From a bacterium (GTDB lineage Bacteria > SZUA-79 > Acidulodesulfobacterales > Acidulodesulfobacteraceae): a stretch of DNA of 58,916 bases. Each line of letters opens with the position of its first letter. Position 1 is the stretch's first letter. The stretch is from assembly GCA_021794475.1 (NCBI GenBank), contig JAJYQS010000013.1:1-58916 (forward strand), given 5' to 3'. Shown piece by piece: positions 17,613 through 27,330 of this stretch. The translations under genes and the position numbers were made by a program. The notes under the pieces were generated by a model. It made no database searches. It worked only from the letters and a program-made list of their open reading frames with translations, and was not told where the DNA came from.

Positions 17613-20267
17613 ATGGATATAGATAAAAAAATCATTACAGACATAAAGGCGATACTTTCAGCGCTGTTTAAAATGGGTTTAAACTTATGGGAAAATAAGC
17701 TTAAAATCGTTAAATGGCTTGTCATTATTCTTGCCCTGTTCCTTGTTTACAGAGTTTATAAAATTTTAACGGTTCATAAAGCAGTAATTCAAAACCATGT
17801 CGTATCTAAAATAATCCGCATAAAAAAATCCGGTTATTACAAGCTCGCGGTCTATATTAAACCAAAAACGGTTTACTTTCATAAAAGGCAAATACTTGTT
17901 CAAACAAAAGGATTTAAACCGCTTTCGCAACTAACCGTACATCATTATCTGTATGGGTATAAATCTGAAGTTTTACTGAATAAAAAAAACATAGACGGAT
18001 TTAAAAAAGACAGATACCGGCATTTAATATTCAGAGCTAAAATAATGGGAAAAGGAAGCTCTCCTTTCGTTCTATTTTATCTTTCTTTTTCTAATCCTGA
18101 TTTAGCTGGCAGAATCTTATATACCCCGATTAATATTCCCGCAAAAAATATACTTAAAAACTATACTATATTGGGAAAATTCAGAAAAAACGGATACATT
18201 AAACTGACCAAGAACCCCAATAAGAAAAAGCCAAGAGTTCAGATAAATAAATTTTTATACCTTTATCCTCAATTTGCTATAAAAGGCAAAATAAAATATA
18301 TAAAAGCTTATATTGAATACAAAATTAAACATAAAAAATATTTTTCCAAGCATTTTAATCTATCAAACGGCGGTTTAATAAATCTTTACGGCGTACTTAA
18401 AAACAAAAAAATTAAGCGCTGGAGAGACGCTAAAATTGTTAAAATTTATTTTGTCGTAAAAAAATATAAAAAGATAAAAGGTTCCATTAAGATTGCCAAC
18501 TTGGGCTTAATATATCCGAATTATGAGCCTTTAAAAAAGGCATTTAAACAATTCATATACAAAAGATATTTTATAAGTTTCATGAAAAAAAGCAGATTGT
18601 TTCATAAAGTACTTTTAAAAGATATCAGGCAGGCTAAAAAAAGCAACGCATTGGAATTAAAATCTTTTAATTTTGTTTCAAAAAGAATAATAAAACAGGC
18701 TTTAATTCATGATATATTAGATGAAATATTTTCAGTTGATTATAACACTAAGATAAGGCATATTAGTCATATTAAAAATAAAATAGTCAGACATTTTTAC
18801 AGATTTGTATATAAAAAATACTTGACGGAACAAAATTTTTTCAGTCTTTTATTGTCGCATTTCAATAAACCAAAGCATTTTTATAAAAATATTTTAATCC
18901 CCGTAGGCTCAAAAGGGATTAAAATAAAAACAAGGAAAGAATTTAACGGCAATACATCTTATTACAATAAAACAACTTATATATATGTTAATTTTAATAA
19001 AATAAAATTTTATAAATATTGGCCAGCGCATAAACATATTTTAAAGAAAATACTGAAAAACTACATTTACAATAACATTTATGAACGCAATTTACATTTT
19101 CTTAAGGCGAATAATTCGCCCAAACCTTTTAAACCTTTTGTATTAAGGGGCAATAATGAAGATTACTGGCACGGCAAGCATTATTACAGGCACTATCCCA
19201 TATTAAAAAGTTTAAAGGTTTTTGCTTTTGACAAAAAAATAAATAAAATCAACGGATATTTTTATTATAAAAGCCTTCCCTTTAAATATCCAAAATTTTT
19301 AAGTTTTTCAAAAAATGTACACTTAAATAACGAAAATAAAATAAATTTTTTAAATCTGATTTCAAATAAATTTACTTATAAAAATCAGTTAAAACTTATA
19401 AATTCTTTTAATTTAAATCCTGCAGTTTTTTTAAAGAAGCCGTTTTTTACTTCAATAACCTTAACAAAAAAAAGCATAATTAATACCATAAATAAAAACG
19501 TAAGCTTTGAGCGTATCGGTTCTGGTCATGTCAATGGATTATTTTACCCCGTTATGAGTAAAACAGGTTTCAATATAAGAAGGTTTGTTCTGAAATTCAT
19601 GAATATAACCTTTATCAACCTTCGTTACGGCTTAATAAAATTTCATATTAACGGGACATATAATGAAAAATTGGCAAAAAATTTTTTAAAGTTAAGATGC
19701 CGTTTGATTAATTTTAATAAGACGAAAAACGTTGAAGTTCCTGTAAAATATTATTTATTGAACGGCAATTTATTTTTTGCGCTTAACTTAAAACATATTA
19801 ATTTAAAAAATGTCAATGAAATTATCATCAGTTTCAAACAAAAAGAAATGGTTGTTTATTATAAATATAATTTTAGAATAAATAAAAATATTTATTTTAT
19901 TCATTATGCAAAATCGCGTATGCCCTCACTAGATAATATTATAAAAAACGACCCTTTGTTTAAGTTAAATAACAACAAAATATTCTTAAATAATTTTAAA
20001 CTCTCGTTTAAAAGATTTAACAAAATTTTTAAAAACGGCGGCAGTTTTATTTCGCAAAAAATTTACCTTAAAAAAGGTAATTATAATATTGAGAAAGTAT
20101 TAAACGAAATCTTTAAAATCCAAATACTTTCTTTGCAAAAAATTAAAAACAACAGAATTAAAAACAACAACATTAAAAATGCAAAATTAGATTTAAATAA
20201 AACCAATAAAGCTAAACCGGCAAAGAAAATTATAACAAATAAAATTAAAGAAAAAAGAACATTATAA
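17613..20267 (+). CDS. Unknown, strongly basic single-pass envelope protein (884 aa)
   Basis: No family was recognised. The N-terminus has about 33 polar residues and one membrane helix at about 34-50 (KWLVIILALFLVYRVYKI), after which some 830 residues are presumably periplasmic. That part is extraordinarily rich in Lys, Asn, Ile, Phe and Tyr and poor in acidic residues. Phrases such as KIKHKKYFSKHF and KNKKIKRWRDAK recur, while the regular strand-like pattern argues against simple disorder. The last 60 residues are low-complexity Lys/Asn. It starts two bases after the GT-C-like gene and ends four bases before a small membrane protein, so the three should act together. A role in binding anionic glycan, or as a scaffold in an acidic periplasm, is speculation. 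Confidence 0.55.
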   Translation: MDIDKKIITDIKAILSALFKMGLNLWENKLKIVKWLVIILALFLVYRVYKILTVHKAVIQNHVVSKIIRIKKSGYYKLAVYIKPKTVYFHKRQILVQTKGFKPLSQLTVHHYLYGYKSEVLLNKKNIDGFKKDRYRHLIFRAKIMGKGSSPFVLFYLSFSNPDLAGRILYTPINIPAKNILKNYTILGKFRKNGYIKLTKNPNKKKPRVQINKFLYLYPQFAIKGKIKYIKAYIEYKIKHKKYFSKHFNLSNGGLINLYGVLKNKKIKRWRDAKIVKIYFVVKKYKKIKGSIKIANLGLIYPNYEPLKKAFKQFIYKRYFISFMKKSRLFHKVLLKDIRQAKKSNALELKSFNFVSKRIIKQALIHDILDEIFSVDYNTKIRHISHIKNKIVRHFYRFVYKKYLTEQNFFSLLLSHFNKPKHFYKNILIPVGSKGIKIKTRKEFNGNTSYYNKTTYIYVNFNKIKFYKYWPAHKHILKKILKNYIYNNIYERNLHFLKANNSPKPFKPFVLRGNNEDYWHGKHYYRHYPILKSLKVFAFDKKINKINGYFYYKSLPFKYPKFLSFSKNVHLNNENKINFLNLISNKFTYKNQLKLINSFNLNPAVFLKKPFFTSITLTKKSIINTINKNVSFERIGSGHVNGLFYPVMSKTGFNIRRFVLKFMNITFINLRYGLIKFHINGTYNEKLAKNFLKLRCRLINFNKTKNVEVPVKYYLLNGNLFFALNLKHINLKNVNEIIISFKQKEMVVYYKYNFRINKNIYFIHYAKSRMPSLDNIIKNDPLFKLNNNKIFLNNFKLSFKRFNKIFKNGGSFISQKIYLKKGNYNIEKVLNEIFKIQILSLQKIKNNRIKNNNIKNAKLDLNKTNKAKPAKKIITNKIKEKRTL

Positions 20268-20270
20268 AAA

Positions 20271-20666
20271 ATGAGAAATATATTTAACAATATAGTCTTT
20301 GTTGCGATTCATGTTATAAGTTTTATATTCGCAATAGATTTGATATTCAGGATTGCCCATGGTAAAGTAGGTTTCGGTTTTCAATGGCTTGGGTTGATTA
20401 TTGTTATTCTATACGGGTTATGGGTGCGCTATATATTAAGAGAAAAATATTTTAGTAAAATTGAATTTTTCAAAACAAGGCTGTCCGCTCCGTATTCTTT
20501 GGGGGCGGTTTTCATGCTTTTCATAGCTATGATTATTGATTTAGCGGGAAACGAAAGACTTGCCAACGGTTTTGCGATTATTTGTTTTTATTTTTTAATT
20601 GCAACGGTTGTTGTAGAAGGCATAGATTCGCTTAAACAAAGATTTATTCGAAAACAGAAGGGTTAA
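20271..20666 (+). CDS. Small polytopic membrane protein of unknown function
   Basis: A 131-residue protein with four predicted membrane helices (about 5-25, 35-53, 72-90 and 97-117) and basic loops, ending in a positively charged tail. No family motif was recognised. The ATG is four bases after the stop of the basic 884-residue protein, giving strong evidence of co-translation with it. It could be a membrane partner of that protein or of the neighbouring GT-C-like enzyme. Confidence 0.65.
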   Translation: MRNIFNNIVFVAIHVISFIFAIDLIFRIAHGKVGFGFQWLGLIIVILYGLWVRYILREKYFSKIEFFKTRLSAPYSLGAVFMLFIAMIIDLAGNERLANGFAIICFYFLIATVVVEGIDSLKQRFIRKQKG

Positions 20667-20833
20667 AGGTTCTATACTTATTTATATGCATTAGCAGCAT
20701 ACAATAACCCATTGACATATAGATAGTATAAAATATCTACAACATTAAATACAAATATAAGTATAATTAGCGCATACAACTTTAATGGACGCAAGGGGCC
20801 AATTCTATTTTACGATTTACAATTATCTCTATA

Positions 20834-22351
20834 ATGCCTTTAAAACAAATTAAGCAAAAAATTAAAGAAATATTAAAAGACAATTATACGCCTTTAGTTT
20901 TTTGTATAATTTACACCGCTATATTTTCTGCAGCTACAATCTTAAGATACGAGACATTTCATTCCTCTTTCATGGATCTTGGAGTAGAAATGCAAGCTAT
21001 TTATGATATTGCCAATGGCCATTTTACTTATTACAAATCCAATATTATTATTGGAAGCAGCTATATTGAACCTTTTTATTTTATTATGGGTTTATTGTAT
21101 AAGCTTGCGCCCCATGTTTCTTTTTTCTTAATACTTCAATCATTTGCGATAGGTATTAGCGGATTTCCTTTTTACTGGATATATAAAAAATTAATTGGCA
21201 ACAATGGCGCTTATATTGCTCCGCTATTATTGCTTCTAAACCCTCAAATACATACAGGAAATATGTTTGATTTTCATATTTCTATGTTCTATGTTCCTTT
21301 TATATCATTTGCATTATATTTTGCAATGAGTAGAAAATATTTTTTATTATATTTATTTTCTTTTCTAATTCTATTTACAAAAATAGATTCTTTTATTTAT
21401 CTATCGGCAATTTGCCTTTATATGATATTAATTGATTATAAAAATAAACATAATTATATTTTGCTTGCCATTTCAATTGTTTATGGTTTATCTGGTATTT
21501 TTATTGTATTGCCGCTAATAAATCATACTGCGTATAACCTGATTTTCGGCAATGGAACGTCTGATTTTGGTCCTTTAAGATATCCTGTTTTAAGTTACGG
21601 AATAAAAGATTTATTAAATTTAAATATTTTAGGATTTTTAAAAACATTATTTGTACCTTTTTCGCAAAATATCTATATATATTTTAAATTTATCTTATAT
21701 TTTTTAATAGCTTTATTGTTTTTGCCGCTTTTTTCTGGAAAATATTTATTAATCGTTATCCCTTCATTTTTGGTAAACTACTTAGTAAATTACCCGTTTC
21801 AATCAATGATAATGCTCCAATATGTATATTACATGATTCCATTTTTTGTCTTAGCAAGTATTTATGGAATAAAAAATATAAAAAGCAAAAGAATGTTTAA
21901 TAAAATTGAAAACAAACCAAATAACAAATATTATTTTAATATTTTATTGTTATTTCTTCTTATAGGTGCCACATTTATAATCCAAAATTATTCCGAAATT
22001 AATCCCGATAAAAATGTCAATATCTTTGATGTTCAAAATTACATCTATTATAAAAAACTTTATGCGGAAGATTATACAAATGCTTTAAAAAAAATACCAA
22101 AAAATGCAACAGTCAGCATAAGCGAATTTGCGTACCCATGGGATTATATGCAAAAACATGTTTATTTATTTCCGCAAGTTGGCAAAAATACACAATATAT
22201 AGTTGTTTCAACTTGCGTTAAGGAGCAATTATATGGCAACAAAGACGAGAAAAGGCTTGAAGTATTAAAACATATTATTAACAAAAAAAAATTTACAATA
22301 ATTTACAATAAAGGATGCAGCGTAATTCTAAAAAAATTATTTAAATCATAA
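20834..22351 (+). CDS. DUF2079 polytopic membrane protein
   Basis: The 505-residue protein fits the DUF2079 family of GT-C-like membrane proteins. After a cytoplasmic N-terminus and first helix comes RYETFHSSFMDLGVEMQAIYD, with the family's Asp-Leu-Gly after the first helix, then about nine more helices. A short extracytoplasmic C-terminus holds the family-like ISEFAYPWDYMQKHVYLFP. Function is not established for the family; a lipid-linked sugar transferase or polymerase is a reasonable guess. It is separated from the preceding gene by 167 bp, in which no promoter was recognised, and closes the glycan island. It is very A/T-rich. Confidence 0.75.
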   Translation: MPLKQIKQKIKEILKDNYTPLVFCIIYTAIFSAATILRYETFHSSFMDLGVEMQAIYDIANGHFTYYKSNIIIGSSYIEPFYFIMGLLYKLAPHVSFFLILQSFAIGISGFPFYWIYKKLIGNNGAYIAPLLLLLNPQIHTGNMFDFHISMFYVPFISFALYFAMSRKYFLLYLFSFLILFTKIDSFIYLSAICLYMILIDYKNKHNYILLAISIVYGLSGIFIVLPLINHTAYNLIFGNGTSDFGPLRYPVLSYGIKDLLNLNILGFLKTLFVPFSQNIYIYFKFILYFLIALLFLPLFSGKYLLIVIPSFLVNYLVNYPFQSMIMLQYVYYMIPFFVLASIYGIKNIKSKRMFNKIENKPNNKYYFNILLLFLLIGATFIIQNYSEINPDKNVNIFDVQNYIYYKKLYAEDYTNALKKIPKNATVSISEFAYPWDYMQKHVYLFPQVGKNTQYIVVSTCVKEQLYGNKDEKRLEVLKHIINKKKFTIIYNKGCSVILKKLFKS

Positions 22352-22459
22352 ATGAGTTTAAATTATAACATAAAAAAACAATAAGACTTTGCTATCTAAT
22401 CTATAATTAATCACCAAAAATAATAAAAAACGATAAAAACTATTTAAAATTAAATTGTG

Positions 22460-22484
22460 AAGTTTCTAACGGTGATTTAAAGTA
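22460..22484 (+). repeat. Right copy of the island-flanking direct repeat
   Basis: Bases 22460-22480 are identical to 4883-4903 and in the same orientation; after one mismatch GTA also matches. The bases on the 5' side differ between copies, so the shared unit is sharply bounded on that side. Confidence 0.9.
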
Positions 22485-22505
22485 GAATAAATAAAATAAA
22501 TAAGA

Positions 22506-22535
22506 TAAAATAAAATAAAATAAAATAAAATAAAA
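22506..22535 (+). repeat. (TAAAA)6 pentanucleotide microsatellite
   Basis: Six perfect copies of TAAAA starting 25 bp after the 21-bp repeat, mirroring the (TATTG)6 tract after the left copy. It lies about 35 bp upstream of tmk. Confidence 0.9.
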
Positions 22536-22570
22536 AATAAGACAAAATAAATAACTCACGATGAATAATA

Positions 22571-23314
22571 ATGCGTAAGGACAATAATCTATTTATAACT
22601 TTAGAAGGGATAGACGGCTGCGGGAAAACAACCGCGGGGCATGAACTAAAAAGCAGACTTGAGAAAAAAGGCTACAGTGTTTTCTACACTATGGAACCGA
22701 CGGATGAACCTCTGGGCGTTTTTATTAAGAAACATATTTTAGAAGAAAGTCAAAATGATGATGATACAGACAACAATAACAATATAGGCAAATATTGTAA
22801 TGATAAAAAAAACAAATCGCTGCATGAATATATTAATACTTTAGATAAAATTTCTTATAAATTAATTTGCCTGTTTTTGTTTTCATCTGACAGAGCGGCT
22901 CATTTGAGCAGTATTAAAAATAAAATTAAAGATTATGACATTGTTATATGCGATAGATTTACAGATTCTACATTTGCCTATCAAAGTTTTGATGAAATAG
23001 AAGATAAAGCTAAAATAGACAAAGCTAAAGAATTTATTCTCAAAGTAAACAGTTTTATTCTTGATATAAATGGTATTGAAATAGATAGAACTTATCTGCT
23101 TGATATAGACCCTGAAATAGCCGGCAAAAGAATATCGAAAAAAGATGTCAAGAGCCTGTACGATGTACAATCCGCCGATGTTTTTTCAAAAATAAGGGAA
23201 AACTATCTATATCTTTATGAAAGATATAGAAATAGAATAGGGCTGATAGACGCTTCTCAAACTACGGATGAAATAGTGTCGAAAATTTTATCGGACATGG
23301 ATTCTTTATTGTAA
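22571..23314 (+). CDS. tmk: Thymidylate kinase
   Basis: Phosphorylates dTMP to dTDP for DNA synthesis. The P-loop LEGIDGCGKTTAG is at residues 11-23. The DRFTDSTFAYQ motif supplies the catalytic Asp-Arg, and DIDPEIAGKRI starts the LID region. The 247 residues exceed the usual 205-215 because of an Asp/Asn-rich insert at about 59-84 (DDDTDNNNN), before the helix that carries HEYINTLDKISYKL. tmk is followed 35 bp later by holB, a neighbour pair common in bacteria. An ATG ten bases upstream is out of frame. Confidence 0.95.
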   Translation: MRKDNNLFITLEGIDGCGKTTAGHELKSRLEKKGYSVFYTMEPTDEPLGVFIKKHILEESQNDDDTDNNNNIGKYCNDKKNKSLHEYINTLDKISYKLICLFLFSSDRAAHLSSIKNKIKDYDIVICDRFTDSTFAYQSFDEIEDKAKIDKAKEFILKVNSFILDINGIEIDRTYLLDIDPEIAGKRISKKDVKSLYDVQSADVFSKIRENYLYLYERYRNRIGLIDASQTTDEIVSKILSDMDSLL

Positions 23315-23349
23315 AGTAAAGATATTAAATTAAAGATATTAATATTATT

Positions 23350-24798
23350 ATGAATAATTTTCCTTATGGATTTTCAAAGGTACTTGGACACAAAAGTGAA
23401 CTGGCTTTTCTGAATAATCTGATTTTACAGGACAGAATTCCATCAGGTCTGATATTTTACGGTCAGGAATCGATAGGAAAAAAATTTGCCGCTTTCTCAT
23501 TCGCCTCATCTGCGCTGTGCTTAGATTTTAATTTAGATTTAAATTTTAATAGCGGCAATAGTAAAAAATTAACCGGCAGCGAAGAGAGCAATGGCGGCTG
23601 CAGCAGTAATTTAAATAATTCCTCTTCAGCATTGTTTGAACCGTGCGGAGAATGTTCATCCTGCGTTGGAATACTTAATAAAACAAATTCCAATATAATT
23701 TATATAGAGCCTGAAAAAGGACTGATAAATATAGACAAAATTAATGGATTAGCAAGGTCTCTTTCGCTTTTGCCTGCGAACAATACGCATAGATTTGTTA
23801 TTATAGACGATGTTTCTAAAATGAATGCAGGCGCAATGAACTCAATCTTAAAAATTTTAGAAGAACCTCCGGAAAAAACGGTTTTTATTTTAATAGCGGC
23901 AAATTTAAATAGTATTCTGCCTACCATAATATCACGATGTATGATTGTAAATTTTAAACCTATAAATGAAAAAATATTATTAGGCTATGCTAAAAGTTAC
24001 TATAATGCCAATGACAACCGAAATAATAACGACGATAACAATGGCAATAATAATGACAATAATGATGACGATGTCAATGAAAACAACATAGCCGGCAAAG
24101 AAGATAGAGAAGATAGAGAAGATAGAGAAATTAAGGGGTTTAATAACAACGGCGATATACTAACTGCGTATGTAAGACTCGCAAGAGGCAGTATATCAAA
24201 TTTAGCTAATTTAATGTCAGGCAATTATATAAAACTCAGAAATGAGATTTTTGATATTTTTATCAGTGAATCATTTAACAAAAAATTACCTTTTTATAAT
24301 TATAATATGTCCGATAAATTTAATAATATTATAAAAAATTATAAAGAAAACGGAAGCAAAAGCAATAAGTCAGGCAGCAAAACCGGCATTAAAACAAGAA
24401 AGGAAAACTTGATTAAATCTGATAATATGCAAGGGGCGCTTAATCAAAATAATTATAAAAATAATTATTTGAATATTGATAACGGTATACATCCAAATAA
24501 TCTAAAGCTAAATTCCGGTCTAAATATAAATATAGATAATGCAGATATAGATGAGAGCTATATTTTTGAAATTATACTTGTCATATTAAGAGACATTTTA
24601 GTTTATTTAGTTACAAAAAATATAAAATTAATATATAATGTAGATGTTTACGAAGAAATAAAAAAAATAGCTATGCTTGATAATTTTGATGAAGAAAAAA
24701 TTTCTGAAATGCTCGAAATTACCTTAAGCCATATTAACGGTCTCAATTACAATTTAAATAAACATATTTCTTTAGACAGATACTTTTCGGCGATATGA
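23350..24798 (+). CDS. holB: DNA polymerase III delta' subunit
   Basis: Clamp-loader component that helps load the sliding clamp. Recognisable core elements are FYGQESIGKKFAAFSFA (a degenerate Walker A), the zinc-module cysteines in ALCLDF and CGECSSC, FVIIDDVSKMNAGAMNSILKILEEPP and IISRCMIV (the SRC motif of AAA+ clamp loaders). The 482 residues exceed the usual 320-340. The surplus is low-complexity: a Ser/Asn stretch at about 60-97, an Asn/Asp stretch at about 217-264 that ends in three EDR repeats, and a Lys/Asn stretch at about 315-385. The degenerate P-loop fits delta' rather than the ATPase subunit tau/gamma. Confidence 0.88.
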   Translation: MNNFPYGFSKVLGHKSELAFLNNLILQDRIPSGLIFYGQESIGKKFAAFSFASSALCLDFNLDLNFNSGNSKKLTGSEESNGGCSSNLNNSSSALFEPCGECSSCVGILNKTNSNIIYIEPEKGLINIDKINGLARSLSLLPANNTHRFVIIDDVSKMNAGAMNSILKILEEPPEKTVFILIAANLNSILPTIISRCMIVNFKPINEKILLGYAKSYYNANDNRNNNDDNNGNNNDNNDDDVNENNIAGKEDREDREDREIKGFNNNGDILTAYVRLARGSISNLANLMSGNYIKLRNEIFDIFISESFNKKLPFYNYNMSDKFNNIIKNYKENGSKSNKSGSKTGIKTRKENLIKSDNMQGALNQNNYKNNYLNIDNGIHPNNLKLNSGLNINIDNADIDESYIFEIILVILRDILVYLVTKNIKLIYNVDVYEEIKKIAMLDNFDEEKISEMLEITLSHINGLNYNLNKHISLDRYFSAI

Positions 24799-24954
24799 CG
24801 TGGATATATATAACAATATATATAACGATAGGAATAGATAATAAAAAAAATAGATAATAATAAAATTTACTAATAATAAAATTGAAACAATAATAGAAAT
24901 AGAAAATAATAATAAAATTTATTAACAATAAAATTGAAATAAAATATAAAAAAT
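24799..24954 (+). repeat. Imperfect 52-bp tandem duplication upstream of ricT
   Basis: The segment around 24852-24895 (AATAATAAAATTTACTAATA, then ATAAAATTGAAA) recurs with a 52-bp period at about 24904-24946 with a few differences. It fills most of the gap between holB and ricT and ends just before the start codon. No promoter was recognised. Confidence 0.7.
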
Positions 24955-25656
24955 ATGAGAACAGTAAAAATAAAACTTTATGAAGGCGCCGAACCGGAAG
25001 AATTCAACGCATGCGCTTTAAATATTACAGGCGGGGACAGGGTTCTGGTTAAAAAAAAAGGTAAAATTTTTCTCGGTATTGTATCAGAGGCGCCTGAAAT
25101 TAAAGATAATAAGCAGGACTTGCCGAGCAGTGCGGAGCAGATGTCTCTGGTATTAAGAAAAGTCAACGGCAATGAAGACGTAAGTGCGTTTCAATATCAT
25201 CCCAAAGAAGATGAAGGATTTGTTTTTTGCAATCAACGAGTTAAGGAATTAGGCTTGTCGATGAAACTTCTTAAGGTTAAATATCTTCCCTCGGAAAATA
25301 AGATGATTTTTTATTACAGCGCCGAAGAAAGAGTTGATTTTAGAGAGTTAGTCAAGATTATGGCGGCAAAATTTCATTTAAGGATAGAGATGCGCCAGAT
25401 AAATATACGCGATGAGTGTAAACTTTTAGGCGGGATAGGTCTGTGCGGCAGAATGTATTGCTGCAATTCAGTCATAAAAGAACTTGCGCCTATAACTCTT
25501 AAGGCTGCAAGCGCCAAATTTCAAAAACAGAATTCAGGGAGAATGATAGGTTCCTGCGGCAGACTTTTATGCTGTTTTATGTTTTGTTCCTCTGATGATG
25601 ACGGATGCGGATGCTGCGACAGCACAGGGATTAAAGAAGATATTCCGGTAATATAA
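24955..25656 (+). CDS. ricT: PSP1-domain protein RicT (YaaT family)
   Basis: Member of the PSP1/YaaT family, which in Bacillus is part of the Ric complex affecting RNase Y and RNA maturation. It commonly sits next to holB and metG, as here. The 233 residues contain the C-terminal PSP1 domain with FYYSAEERVDFRELVK and the conserved cysteines of CKLLGGIGLCGRMYCC, GSCGRLLCC and CGCC. Those cysteines bind iron-sulfur clusters in the Bacillus complex. Partner proteins RicA and RicF are not in the window. The acidic Cys-rich tail (SSDDDGCGCCDS) is typical. Confidence 0.88.
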   Translation: MRTVKIKLYEGAEPEEFNACALNITGGDRVLVKKKGKIFLGIVSEAPEIKDNKQDLPSSAEQMSLVLRKVNGNEDVSAFQYHPKEDEGFVFCNQRVKELGLSMKLLKVKYLPSENKMIFYYSAEERVDFRELVKIMAAKFHLRIEMRQINIRDECKLLGGIGLCGRMYCCNSVIKELAPITLKAASAKFQKQNSGRMIGSCGRLLCCFMFCSSDDDGCGCCDSTGIKEDIPVI

Positions 25657-25695
25657 ATATAAATTAGTACAAATAAATCAATAAAAATAAAAAAA

Positions 25696-27330
25696 ATGAA
25701 AAATAAAGGCAATTTCTTTTATATAACCACGCCTATATATTATGTTAACGATGTACCGCACATAGGACATGCTTATTCTACGGTATCCGCCGACATACTT
25801 GCAAGATTTAAGAGACTTTCAGGGTTTAACGTACTGTTTTTAACCGGTACGGATGAGCATGGATTAAAAATAGAAAAAGAAGCTCTATCAAGAGGCATAT
25901 CTCCCAAAGAACTTGCGGATAATGTCCATATAAAATTTAAAGAACTTTTTAATTCTTTAGATATTTCTTACGATAGGTTTATTAGAACTACCGATGAAGA
26001 CCACATTAAAACCGTACAAAAAGTTTTTTCAGAACTTATTTCTAAAGGAGATATATATCTTTCGGATTATGAAGGCTGGTATTGTACCCCATGCGAAACT
26101 TTTTTAACCGAGAAATCTCTTTTAAACGGAAATTGTCCGGAGTGCGGGAGACCTGTTGAAAGAATAAAAGAAAAAAGTTATTTTTTAAGATTGAAAAAAT
26201 ATGAAGAAAAACTATTAGAATACATTAATGAGAATCCCGATTTTATCAAACCGTCTTTCAGAAAAAATGAAGTAGTAAGTTTTATCAAAGAAGGATTAAA
26301 CGATTTAAGCGTATCAAGAACGTCTTTTAAATGGGGAATCCCGGTAAGCGGAGACGACGAGCATGTTATTTATGTATGGTTTGACGCTCTGATTAATTAT
26401 TTGACCGGAGCGGGCTATTTAAATTATCGAAAGGATGACGAGTATGATACGGAAAATGATTTGACTGATGCCGGCGTTAATGTTAATGCCAATGCCGATG
26501 CAGATAATGAAAATAATTTCATTAATTATTTTGACAATCTTCATCATATTATAGGAAAGGATATACTTAAATTCCATACGGTATATTGGCCTATTATGCT
26601 GTTAGCGTTGGACATTCCTCTTCCGAAGACGGTTTTTGCCCACGGATGGTGGCTCATGGACGGCAAAAAGATGTCGAAATCGTTAGGCAATGTTGTTAAT
26701 CCGGTTGAAGTTATAAATACTCACGGAGAGGATCCATTGCGCTATTATCTGATGAGAGAGGTTACTTTCGGTCTTGACGGGGATTTTACGCTAAAAAATT
26801 TTATAACAAGATATAATTCAGAGCTTGCTAATGATTTAGGCAACTTAGTTTCAAGGCTTTTAGCAATGCTCAGGAAATACAGAAACGGTGTTGTGCCGAT
26901 ATCTTCGGAAATAAATGCGGACTTAATTGATTATGCCTTAAATTTGCGAGATTCTTTGGATAAAAGATACGAAAATTTTGAATTTTCCAAAATTTTAGAA
27001 GATGCTTTTTTATTTATAAATAAAGTTAATAAATATATAAATGACAGCGCTCCATGGAAAATAGACGTCAATAATGAAACTGAAAACAAATTTTTAGATT
27101 CGGTATTGAGAAGTTCTATTATTTCGGTATATTATATTTCTTATTTTATTTATCCGTTTATGCCGGGAACATCGGATAAAATAAATTTTATGCTGAATGT
27201 CAAGCGCTTTTCAGACGGCGGTAAATTTCTCATACCGGATGATATATTTAAAGAAGGTTTTAAAATATCGGATGAAAGCGTTATGCTTTTTCCCAGATTA
27301 AATATATCCGGCAGTAAAAATCAGGGATAA
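25696..27330 (+). CDS. metG: Methionyl-tRNA synthetase
   Basis: Charges tRNA(Met) with methionine. The HIGH-type motif is HIGH at 22-25 in PIYYVNDVPHIGHAYS, the zinc knuckle is CTPCETF...CPECGRP (about 130-152), and KMSKSLGN is at about 325. At 544 residues it is the short form without the C-terminal tRNA-binding (EMAP-like) domain. An acidic low-complexity insert lies at about 246-275 (VNANADADNENN), between the catalytic Rossmann halves. It follows ricT by 39 bp and precedes the TatD fusion, a common holB-ricT-metG-tatD order. Confidence 0.96.
   Translation: MKNKGNFFYITTPIYYVNDVPHIGHAYSTVSADILARFKRLSGFNVLFLTGTDEHGLKIEKEALSRGISPKELADNVHIKFKELFNSLDISYDRFIRTTDEDHIKTVQKVFSELISKGDIYLSDYEGWYCTPCETFLTEKSLLNGNCPECGRPVERIKEKSYFLRLKKYEEKLLEYINENPDFIKPSFRKNEVVSFIKEGLNDLSVSRTSFKWGIPVSGDDEHVIYVWFDALINYLTGAGYLNYRKDDEYDTENDLTDAGVNVNANADADNENNFINYFDNLHHIIGKDILKFHTVYWPIMLLALDIPLPKTVFAHGWWLMDGKKMSKSLGNVVNPVEVINTHGEDPLRYYLMREVTFGLDGDFTLKNFITRYNSELANDLGNLVSRLLAMLRKYRNGVVPISSEINADLIDYALNLRDSLDKRYENFEFSKILEDAFLFINKVNKYINDSAPWKIDVNNETENKFLDSVLRSSIISVYYISYFIYPFMPGTSDKINFMLNVKRFSDGGKFLIPDDIFKEGFKISDESVMLFPRLNISGSKNQG

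Larger units (their letters stand above)
22352..22570. other. Intergenic region closing the glycan island
   Basis: Contains the second copy of the 21-bp repeat, a (TAAAA)6 tract and, directly before tmk, a five-codon frame MNNNA (22561-22578) that overlaps the tmk start out of frame. No hairpin terminator was recognised. Confidence 0.5.

Noticed and set aside
4883-22484. The repeated 21-bp word as a CRISPR repeat
   Set aside because: Only two copies 17.6 kb apart, no regularly spaced array and no cas genes; the following tracts are simple pentanucleotides, not spacers.
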